Shown here: positions 5,585-9,783 of the stretch, one piece after another
How the letters are laid out: every line of letters starts with the position of its first letter
Position numbering within the stretch: position 1 is the stretch's first letter
Assembly: GCA_038257015.1 (NCBI GenBank)
Contig: JBBSJS010000033.1
Coordinates: 1 to 9,783, forward strand
Source of the DNA: UBA920 sp038257015
GTDB lineage: Bacteria; Patescibacteriota; Doudnabacteria; UBA920
Length of the DNA stretch: 9,783 nt
Direction: 5' to 3'
Notes under the pieces: generated by a model
What the model was told of the DNA's origin: nothing
The model's input: the letters and a program-made list of their open reading frames with translations, nothing else
Databases searched by the model: none
Made by a program: the position numbers and the translations under genes

Positions 5585-5914
5585 ATGTCAAAAAAACTAT
5601 ACGTAGGCAATTTGCCTTATAGCACTACTAGCGACTCATTGAAAGATATGTTCGCTGCAGCTGGTGCAGTTGACTCTGCTACTATTATCACAGACAGAAT
5701 GTCTGGTCGCTCTAAAGGTTTCGGTTTCGTAGAAATGTCTACAGAAGACGAAGCTCAAGCTGCAATCAACATGTTTGCTGATAAAGATGTAGAAGGTCGC
5801 AAACTTACTGTTAACGAAGCTCGCCCCCAAGAAGATCGCCCTCGCGGCGGTGATCGCGGTGGACGCGGTGGTTTCGGTGGTAACGGTGGTGGCGGTCGTA
5901 GCAACAACTGGTAA
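5585..5914 (+). CDS. Single-RRM RNA-binding protein with Gly/Arg-rich tail
   Basis: The protein is 109 aa. One RNA-recognition motif spans about 3-80 with RNP2 LYVGNL (5-10) and RNP1 RSKGFGFVEM (42-51), keeping the aromatic residues (Y6, F46, F48) that stack on RNA bases. Residues 82-109 form a Gly/Arg-rich tail (RGGDRGGRGGFGG) typical of the glycine-rich bacterial RRM proteins, best known from cyanobacteria as cold-inducible Rbp proteins, which bind single-stranded RNA and may act as chaperones. The protein is cytoplasmic. Its strong promoter suggests high expression. It has its own terminator. The long leader is compatible with post-transcriptional or cold control, but that is not shown. 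The family is certain; the RNA targets are unknown. Confidence 0.93.
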   Translation: MSKKLYVGNLPYSTTSDSLKDMFAAAGAVDSATIITDRMSGRSKGFGFVEMSTEDEAQAAINMFADKDVEGRKLTVNEARPQEDRPRGGDRGGRGGFGGNGGGGRSNNW

Positions 5915-5921
5915 TTACCAT

Positions 5922-5953
5922 AAAAAATGCCTGCTTTTTAGCAGGCATTTTTT
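5922..5953 (+). terminator. Intrinsic terminator of the RRM gene
   Basis: A perfect 13-bp inverted repeat AAAAAATGCCTGC (5922-5934) and GCAGGCATTTTTT (5941-5953) surrounds a TTTTTA loop and starts 8 nt after the stop codon. The rsgA promoter begins 3 nt later. Confidence 0.92.
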
Positions 5954-5955
5954 AT

Positions 5956-5984
5956 TTGGTAAACATCACCTCAATTGATACACT
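5956..5984 (+). promoter_or_regulatory. Promoter of rsgA, predicting a leaderless mRNA
   Basis: TTGGTA (5956-5961), a 17-nt spacer ending TGA, and TACACT (5979-5984) make a plausible extended -10 promoter. The hexamer ends 6 nt before the ATG at 5991, the same geometry as at the pilin-like and dsbB genes. Confidence 0.55.
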
Positions 5985-5990
5985 AATAAT

Positions 5991-7070
5991 ATGAAACTGA
6001 CAGATTACGGATTAACAAAATATCTTGAAAGTGGCCTTATTGAACTCAATGGAACTGAACTTTCAGAAAATAATATTGGCCGCATCACAGTGGAAAATAA
6101 AACTAATTTCGGCATTGCAACTGAGTACGGCGAATTGGCGGGTTTGGTCATGGGCAAGTTTCGAAAGTCTGCTCAGTCAGTCACCGAATTTCCTAAGGTT
6201 GGTGATTGGATAAAGTTTGAAAAACTTCAAGGTGAAGACAAGGCGGTCATAAAAGAAATTTTACCCCGCGCTAGCGTCATTGCCCGTAAAGCAGCTGGCG
6301 AAGGAGTTCGTAAAAAGCCTCAAATAATCGCCACTAATATCGATATTGTTTTTATCGTGGCGGGTATGGATCAAGATTTTAATCTCCCCTTACTCGAGCG
6401 TTATCTGCACATGGCTCAACAAGGCGGAGCAAAACCGGTCCTAGTCCTGAACAAAGCTGATTTAGCTTCTAACCACGAGCTATGGCAAAAAGATTTAGAC
6501 CAACTCCAACAACAAGGATTTGGCATTGATTCCATAATCATGAGTGCTAAAACTGGTGATAAGCTAGAAAATTTACGTGAACATATCACCACTGGTACAA
6601 CAGTTGTTTTCGTTGGACCGTCAGGAGCTGGTAAATCTAGTATACTCAATCGTTTGGTGGGCGAAGACTTGCAAAGTACAGGAAGTGTTCGTGAGGGTGA
6701 CAACAAAGGACGCCATACTACTACCAAGCGTGAAATGTTTATTTTAGACACTGGCGGAATACTTATAGATACACCAGGTATTCGGGAGCTGGAGAATATC
6801 GATGACGATGCCGACCAATCCCAAATGCTTTTCCCAAAACTTTCAAAGCTAGCGGATGACTGCAGGTATCGAAATTGTGACCACATCAAAAGCAAAGGAT
6901 GTGCAATTCTTAAAGCTATCGATGATGGAGAACTTTCCAAAGGTTTAGTTAGTCAATATTTGCAAAGCTTAAACTCTGGGCAAGATATAAAAGTGGCCCA
7001 CGAAAAAAAACGCAGTCCAGTGAAAAAACATATTGCAAAAAACCTCAGAAGGTTTTATAAATCCAGATAA
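5991..7070 (+). CDS. rsgA: Ribosome small subunit-dependent GTPase RsgA (YjeQ)
   Basis: The protein is 359 aa, at the usual family length. An N-terminal OB-fold (about 35-100) precedes a circularly permuted GTPase with motifs in the diagnostic order G4 (NKAD, 154-157), G5 (SAK, 185-187), G1/Walker A (GPSGAGKSS, 209-217), G2 (RHTTT, 241-245) and G3 (DTPG, 260-263). The C-terminal zinc finger keeps all ligands: C291, C296, H298, C304. RsgA is a late assembly factor for the 30S subunit that checks the decoding centre and leaves after GTP hydrolysis. The tail after 335 is Lys/Arg-rich (HEKKRSPVKKH...RRFYKSR) and may contact rRNA. It is a single-gene unit, with a terminator from the RRM gene upstream and a bidirectional terminator shared with the SET gene downstream. 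The ATG at 5991 has no Shine-Dalgarno sequence and lies 6 nt after a -10-like box. Confidence 0.96.
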   Translation: MKLTDYGLTKYLESGLIELNGTELSENNIGRITVENKTNFGIATEYGELAGLVMGKFRKSAQSVTEFPKVGDWIKFEKLQGEDKAVIKEILPRASVIARKAAGEGVRKKPQIIATNIDIVFIVAGMDQDFNLPLLERYLHMAQQGGAKPVLVLNKADLASNHELWQKDLDQLQQQGFGIDSIIMSAKTGDKLENLREHITTGTTVVFVGPSGAGKSSILNRLVGEDLQSTGSVREGDNKGRHTTTKREMFILDTGGILIDTPGIRELENIDDDADQSQMLFPKLSKLADDCRYRNCDHIKSKGCAILKAIDDGELSKGLVSQYLQSLNSGQDIKVAHEKKRSPVKKHIAKNLRRFYKSR

Positions 7071-7097
7071 AAATCCCACTACTTTTTAGTGGGATTT
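7071..7097. terminator. Bidirectional intrinsic terminator between rsgA and the SET-domain gene
   Basis: The 11-bp stem AAATCCCACTA (7071-7081) pairs with TAGTGGGATTT (7087-7097) around a CTTTT loop and is followed by a run of T. It starts right after the rsgA TAA. The stop codon of the opposing SET gene (7079-7081) lies inside the left arm. Confidence 0.88.
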
Positions 7098-7537
7098 TTT
7101 TTAGCTTCTTTTCTCATTTGTTTGTGCTTTTCACAGCGACAGTGTTTGGCTCCGCCAATAATGCGTTCAAAAAAATCTTTACCATAATTGTAAGTAAGCT
7201 CCTCGCCAGCTTTAATAGCCCGACGACTTTTAATCTTCACTTTATTACCATACTGCCAAGCTTCACAGTTTGGTCGGCACGAGTGGTTGAAGTAACGAGC
7301 GGTGTTTTTTCTACTACTCCCATCGATTGTCCATTTGTTCCCCAGAGAAAATAGATACATTCCCGCTTTCTTATTGGCTTGTTCCTCAGTGATCAACGGA
7401 CCAAGGTACTCGATTATGAACTTTCCTTTTTTTATTGGCTGAGTTGCGAACATCCCTAAGCCAGCGCTAGATTTTTTTACTTGATAGTTTTTCTGTTCTG
7501 TAGTTTTCTTCATAAATTTATTTAACAACCAGGTCAT
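7079..7537 (-). CDS. Small SET-domain protein, predicted protein-lysine methyltransferase
   Basis: With the ATG at 7537 the protein has 152 residues and is almost only a SET domain. It shows the N-terminal SAGLGMFA (24-31, S-adenosylmethionine-binding G-x-G), the core RYFNHSCRPNCEAW (81-94) with the NHSC knot motif, and YNYGKDFF (116-123) with the catalytic-type tyrosine. A post-SET-like CRC (133-135) followed by His may bind zinc. The very basic C-terminus (KHKQMRKEAKKNPTKK) could bind nucleic acid or ribosomes. SET enzymes transfer methyl groups to lysines; bacterial substrates are mostly undefined. An upstream TTG at 7582 extends the frame but falls in the neighbouring dsbA terminator stem, so I reject it. 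The ATG at 7513 (MKKTTEQ) is an equally possible start, just before the domain. No Shine-Dalgarno sequence is seen. It converges on rsgA. Confidence 0.85.
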   Translation of the reverse strand: MTWLLNKFMKKTTEQKNYQVKKSSAGLGMFATQPIKKGKFIIEYLGPLITEEQANKKAGMYLFSLGNKWTIDGSSRKNTARYFNHSCRPNCEAWQYGNKVKIKSRRAIKAGEELTYNYGKDFFERIIGGAKHCRCEKHKQMRKEAKKNPTKK

Positions 7538-7571
7538 AATAACATAACTTAGACGTCTGTTCCATAAATAA

Positions 7572-7596
7572 AAACCGACCAAAGTTTGGTCGGTTT
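7572..7596 (-). terminator. Intrinsic terminator of the dsbB-dsbA operon
   Basis: The arms AAACCGACCAAA (7572-7583) and TTTGGTCGGTTT (7585-7596) form a near-perfect palindrome. The real stem is about 9-10 bp with a small AAAGTTT-derived loop. Read on the minus strand it ends in TTTTTATTTATGG and lies 13 nt after the dsbA-type gene's stop. Confidence 0.85.
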
Positions 7597-7609
7597 GTAA
7601 AATTTTGCT

Positions 7610-8365
7610 TTACTGGGCAACTGGCTGCTCTGTGCTAGGTTGTTCTTCCGGTATCACCGCTTCAGGAACTTGTGTTTGTGGGTCAGTAGTTTCGGATGAT
7701 TCGACAGGAGCATCGGCTGGACTTGCAGTAAGAGCTTCGTCAATTCTAGCTTGTAAATCGCTTACACCGCTAATTTTAACACCATTAACGTAGAAGCTCG
7801 GAGTTCCACTAACACCAGCTCCTTCACCATCTTTTAAGTCTGTATTAATAACATCAGTATAACGGCGTTGGTTTACAGAAGCTCGGAATTCATCAACATT
7901 TAAACCTAATTCCATAGCGTATCCTGCAAAAATTTCGATTGGTGCTGTCACACCACTCCAGGTTTTTTGACGCTCAAATAAAATATCGTGCATCTCCCAG
8001 AACTTTCCTTGCTCACCTGCAGCTTCAGCTGCTTCAGCAGCGATCTGTGCATTTGGGTGAATGGAATTTAGAGGATAGTGCTTGTAGACAAATGCAACAT
8101 CTGGATTATTGCTATAGTTAGCCAGGATTTGCTTGACTGCTGGTGCCGATTGAGCACAAGCTGGGCACTCAAAATCACCAAACTCTACTACTTTTACTTT
8201 AGCATCGCGACTACCAATGATGTAATTATTGTCGCGGATCAAGGCTTGTTCATCAATAGCTTCGCCAGGTGGTTTTGGTTGAGGGTTGGCTAAGAGCGAC
8301 AACAGGACACCTCCAATGATTACTGCTATGGCTATACCGATTAAAATTTTTGCTTCTTTAGACAT
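7610..8365 (-). CDS. DsbA-like thioredoxin-fold oxidoreductase, membrane-anchored
   Basis: The protein is 251 aa. A single N-terminal membrane helix (about 7-26, ILIGIAIAVIIGGVLLSLLA) acts as an uncleaved anchor; there is no lipobox. The thioredoxin-fold domain (about 40-213) has VVEFGDFECPAC (59-70) with the active-site C67-P-A-C70 and the cis-proline motif GTPSFYVNG (187-195), as in DsbA/BdbD and Thioredoxin_4 proteins. It should oxidise cysteines of proteins outside the cytoplasm. A low-complexity Pro/Glu/Thr/Gln-rich tail (214-251) is absent from classic DsbA and looks like a flexible surface linker. Its start overlaps the stop of the DsbB gene by 8 nt, and an AAGGAG (8378-8383) sits 12 nt before the ATG inside the upstream gene, so the two are translated together. 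DsbB would reoxidise it. Confidence 0.92.
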   Translation of the reverse strand: MSKEAKILIGIAIAVIIGGVLLSLLANPQPKPPGEAIDEQALIRDNNYIIGSRDAKVKVVEFGDFECPACAQSAPAVKQILANYSNNPDVAFVYKHYPLNSIHPNAQIAAEAAEAAGEQGKFWEMHDILFERQKTWSGVTAPIEIFAGYAMELGLNVDEFRASVNQRRYTDVINTDLKDGEGAGVSGTPSFYVNGVKISGVSDLQARIDEALTASPADAPVESSETTDPQTQVPEAVIPEEQPSTEQPVAQ

Positions 8366-8804
8366 TATTGTTATTTTCTCCTTCGGGATTAGTTGATCTC
8401 CAATGAATTATTAGTAAAATTAAAAATGAGGTAAAACCAGCAAAAGCTAGAAGTGGTATCGTAACAAAACCAAACCACTCTATAAATTTAGTGGTGCAGG
8501 AAATACCAGCCACACAAGGAGCAGCTGCTTCAGGCAATATTTCATAATACAAAAGGTTGTGATAAACACTAATTAGCCAACCGATACCCGCTAAAACAAA
8601 AGCCGGTAGAAGCATTTCTCGACTCTTTTTGTAAATTGCCAACCCAACTATCACAACCAAGGGGTACATAGTAATGCGTTGATACCAACACAATACGCAA
8701 GGTGGGAAATCGGCCACTTCGCTAAAATACAAACTTCCGAGCATGGCAATAAGTGCTCCTGCCCACGCCAAATATAAAGCGTTTTTCTTTATTATTTCTA
8801 TCAT
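8358..8804 (-). CDS. DsbB/BdbC-type disulfide bond formation membrane protein
   Basis: The protein is 148 aa with four predicted membrane helices (about 10-28, 46-58, 66-86 and 112-134). The first periplasmic loop has PPCVLCWYQR (34-43) with C36/C39 and the YQR motif typical of DsbB/BdbC. The second loop has the C97/C103 pair. DsbB-type enzymes take electrons from DsbA-like partners and pass them to quinone. The pairing with a DsbA-like gene immediately downstream supports this role. The length matches the short BdbC form. The charged Asn-rich C-terminus (NPEGENNNNV) is encoded where the downstream start codon overlaps. The ATG at 8804 sits 6 nt after TGATATAAT, so the operon mRNA is probably leaderless. 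Confidence 0.93.
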   Translation of the reverse strand: MIEIIKKNALYLAWAGALIAMLGSLYFSEVADFPPCVLCWYQRITMYPLVVIVGLAIYKKSREMLLPAFVLAGIGWLISVYHNLLYYEILPEAAAPCVAGISCTTKFIEWFGFVTIPLLAFAGFTSFLILLIIHWRSTNPEGENNNNV

Positions 8805-8810
8805 TTCTTA

Positions 8811-8819
8811 ATTATATCA
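8811..8819 (-). promoter_or_regulatory. Extended -10 promoter of the dsbB-dsbA operon, predicting a leaderless mRNA
   Basis: The minus strand reads TGATATAAT (TATAAT at 8811-8816) and exactly 6 nt, TAAGAA, separate it from the ATG at 8804. No TTGACA-like -35 is found at 16-18 nt spacing. Confidence 0.7.
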
Positions 8820-8998
8820 CAACTCCATAGTTGAAACCGCAACATTTAAGGCGCTGAAAGCACGGCAACTTCATCAAAAGTGTTCCGTATTCAGAGTAAA
8901 CTAAGATCATTATGGTGAATACAAAGTTAAACTGGTGGGATTTTATTTTACCCATTTCTTGACCGACTTAGGAATAGTTAAGGCTCTCACTAATCGCT

Positions 8999-9004
8999 TA
9001 TAAT
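8999..9004 (+). promoter_or_regulatory. Candidate -10 box upstream of the response regulator
   Basis: A perfect TATAAT lies in CGCTTATAATTCAC. There is no TG extension and no good -35 at 17 nt (TTAAGG at 8978-8983 would need 15 nt). Transcription from about 9011 would give either a leader of about 177 nt or an RNA of about 100 nt ending at the hairpin at 9091-9114. Confidence 0.35.
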
Positions 9005-9090
9005 TCACTCCAATCTATCCTATATCCCCTTACGAAAAAGGTTTTTATTTTTTCTTGATTTGTTCTTCAGTTTTTATTATCCACTTTTTC

Positions 9091-9114
9091 CCTTTACATG
9101 GTAAGGATTTTTTT
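9091..9114 (+). terminator. Terminator-like hairpin in the response-regulator upstream region
   Basis: CCTTTAC (9091-9097) pairs with GTAAGG (9101-9106) with one bulged T and an ATG loop, followed by A and seven T. The stem is short, so it may be a weak terminator or attenuator. It could end a small RNA started at the TATAAT at 8999. Confidence 0.4.
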
Positions 9115-9115
9115 A

Positions 9116-9132
9116 TTAAGATTGAATCTTAA
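9116..9132. promoter_or_regulatory. 17-bp perfect palindrome, candidate operator
   Basis: TTAAGATTGAATCTTAA is a perfect inverted repeat with 8-bp arms around a single central G. The one-base centre argues for a dimeric protein-binding site over an RNA hairpin. It lies 55 nt before the response regulator ATG. Confidence 0.45.
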
Positions 9133-9177
9133 CCAAAAATTATTAAAGGAGTCCATCGGGTTTAAGGATGGCATACT

Positions 9178-9182
9178 AGGAG
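9178..9182 (+). promoter_or_regulatory. Shine-Dalgarno AGGAG of the response regulator gene
   Basis: AGGAG is followed by 5 nt and the ATG at 9188. It supports that ATG over the in-frame ATG two codons later (9194). The preceding ATG-GCA-TAC-TAG micro-ORF (9168-9179) ends inside this site. Confidence 0.7.
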
Positions 9183-9187
9183 TTATT

Positions 9188-9783
9188 ATGCGCATGCTTA
9201 TCGTCACTGACGATTCTAAAAGCTCTACTGGACTGGTTACAGGATTTCGTTCAGTGGGGTTTGGAGTTGATCACTCCAACAGCAAAGATCAAGGTTCTTT
9301 CTGGGCAAGAACCACAGACTACGACTTAGTCCTAGTCGAACATACTTCAGAGTTTAACGCTCTGAAATTCTGCCAAGAAGTTCGTGACAGAGGCAAAACT
9401 ATGCCAATTGTGATTTTCTCGGACAATGTTGATGTGTCTCAAAAAATCTCACTATTAAACGCTGGGGCTGATGACTACCTACCCAAACGTTGTGCGTTGT
9501 CAGAGCTACAAGCTAGGGTTCGAGCCATATTGCGCCGTGCTCCGAGCCTATCTGGTAACACTTTACAATTAGCAGATTTAACTTTGGATACTCTGAGGTT
9601 TGAAGTAAGGCGCGGCCGAAGATTAATTCAACTCACCAAAAAAGAATTTAGTATTCTAGAGTATTTACTACGAAATCCCGAAGCCGTTATTTCCAGAAGT
9701 GATTTAATTGAACACATTTGGGATATCAACGCTGACCTATTTTCAAATAGTTTAGAAACTCATATATTAAATTTAAGAAGAAA
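9188..9783 (+). CDS. OmpR-family response regulator with Glu at the phosphoacceptor position, 3'-truncated by the window edge
   Basis: I translated 198 complete codons; the gene runs off the right edge. Residues 1-118 form a receiver domain: the acidic pair D8-D9, S78 after strand 4 (PIVIFSD), and K100 in AGADDYLPK. The strand-3 phosphorylation site reads YDLVLVEHTSEF, so E51 stands where the family has the phospho-accepting Asp, and the loop after it lacks the usual LPxxDG. LPKRCAL also replaces the common LPKPFAL. Residues about 124-198 begin a winged-helix DNA-binding domain of the OmpR/PhoB type (LTKKEFSILEYLLRNPEAVISRSDLIEHIW, then SNSLETHILNLRRK). It would bind DNA as a dimer and control transcription. 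Glu may mimic phosphorylation, or the receiver may work without phosphate. No histidine kinase is visible; one could lie beyond the edge. AGGAG 5 nt upstream supports the start. Confidence 0.9.
   Translation, partial: MRMLIVTDDSKSSTGLVTGFRSVGFGVDHSNSKDQGSFWARTTDYDLVLVEHTSEFNALKFCQEVRDRGKTMPIVIFSDNVDVSQKISLLNAGADDYLPKRCALSELQARVRAILRRAPSLSGNTLQLADLTLDTLRFEVRRGRRLIQLTKKEFSILEYLLRNPEAVISRSDLIEHIWDINADLFSNSLETHILNLRR

Larger units (their letters stand above)
8820..9187. other. Gene-free stretch between divergent dsbB and response regulator genes
   Basis: These roughly 370 nt hold no convincing gene. The left half (8820-8998) shows only a 16-codon ORF (8912-8962) and a 7-bp inverted repeat GTATTCA/TGAATAC (8887-8893, 8916-8922). 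The right half is pyrimidine-rich and holds a TATAAT, a terminator-like hairpin, a 17-bp palindrome and a Shine-Dalgarno sequence, all listed separately. It is the longest non-coding segment here and probably regulatory. Confidence 0.6.

Noticed and set aside
6416..6940. 174-aa ORF on the minus strand inside rsgA
   Set aside because: It is antisense to the GTPase core, Ser/Pro-rich and without a recognisable domain; it is a shadow of a certain gene.
7538..7582. TTG start at 7582 giving a 167-aa SET protein
   Set aside because: The codon lies inside the stem of the dsbB-dsbA terminator, has no Shine-Dalgarno sequence, and adds residues before the domain that look like translated terminator DNA.
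8887..8922. Inverted repeat GTATTCA/TGAATAC
   Set aside because: Arms of 7 bp around a 22-nt loop are easily found by chance in AT-rich DNA, and no T-run follows.
8912..8962. 16-codon ORF (MVNTKLNWWDFILPIS) in the long intergenic region
   Set aside because: It has no Shine-Dalgarno sequence, no -10 at the leaderless distance, and no continuation in other frames that would make it a gene remnant.
9028..9050. CCTT/AAGG hairpin followed by a T-rich tract
   Set aside because: Only 4 bp of stem; too weak to call a terminator.
1..9783. Alternative genetic code (TGA read as Gly, as in Gracilibacteria/SR1)
   Set aside because: The LOG gene ends in TGA at the expected family end, with a clean ATGA coupling to the next gene, and no gene here needs TGA read-through.
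1..9783. Mobile element, CRISPR array, tRNA, rRNA or defence island
   Set aside because: I saw no transposase or integrase, no regularly spaced repeats, no cloverleaf and no flanking direct repeats; the only exact tandem repeat is the 18-bp one inside the pilin-like gene.

Overview
The window reads as a compact, moderately AT-rich bacterial chromosome segment that uses the standard genetic code (TGA is used as a stop). The most likely source is a member of Patescibacteria / the Candidate Phyla Radiation. Supporting signs are a short type IV pilin-like protein with the KARD...ALAMYYADNEETYP pattern, small stand-alone RRM and SET-domain proteins, short intergenic gaps, few Shine-Dalgarno sequences and very short predicted 5' leaders. 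The lineage is inferred from gene style; no rRNA or marker gene is present to prove it.

Layout, left to right. (1) A 5'-truncated DUF2585/UPF0314 membrane protein (+) converges on an ABC-F ATPase (-) across a shared hairpin terminator. (2) Divergent from the ABC-F gene are a type IV pilin-like protein (+) and a DUF378 membrane protein (+). These converge on a two-gene operon (-) made of a LOG-family nucleotide phosphoribohydrolase and an unknown protein that overlaps it by 4 nt. (3) A mechanosensitive channel MscL with a zinc-ribbon tail (-) and a 109-aa unknown protein (-) follow, each with its own terminator. (4) Divergent from the unknown gene is an RRM RNA-binding protein (+) with a leader of about 114 nt, followed by the ribosome-assembly GTPase RsgA (+). 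(5) RsgA converges on a small SET-domain methyltransferase (-), preceded on that strand by a dsbB-dsbA-type oxidative folding operon (-). (6) After a gene-free stretch of about 370 nt comes an OmpR-type response regulator (+), cut by the right edge, whose phosphoacceptor aspartate position carries glutamate.

Most genes are single units bounded by strong intrinsic terminators, so the window looks like housekeeping genes plus stress and envelope functions, not a mobile island. I saw no transposase, integrase, tRNA, rRNA or CRISPR array. The pilin-like protein has four cysteines and the DsbB/DsbA pair could oxidise such exported proteins. RRM, RsgA and ABC-F all bear on RNA or ribosomes.

The most notable signals are a recurrent TGnTATAAT extended -10 element placed 6-7 nt before ATG codons, which predicts leaderless mRNAs; the Asp-to-Glu receiver domain with a 17-bp perfect palindrome and a terminator-like hairpin in its upstream region; the LOG plus unknown-protein operon; and the SET-domain protein.
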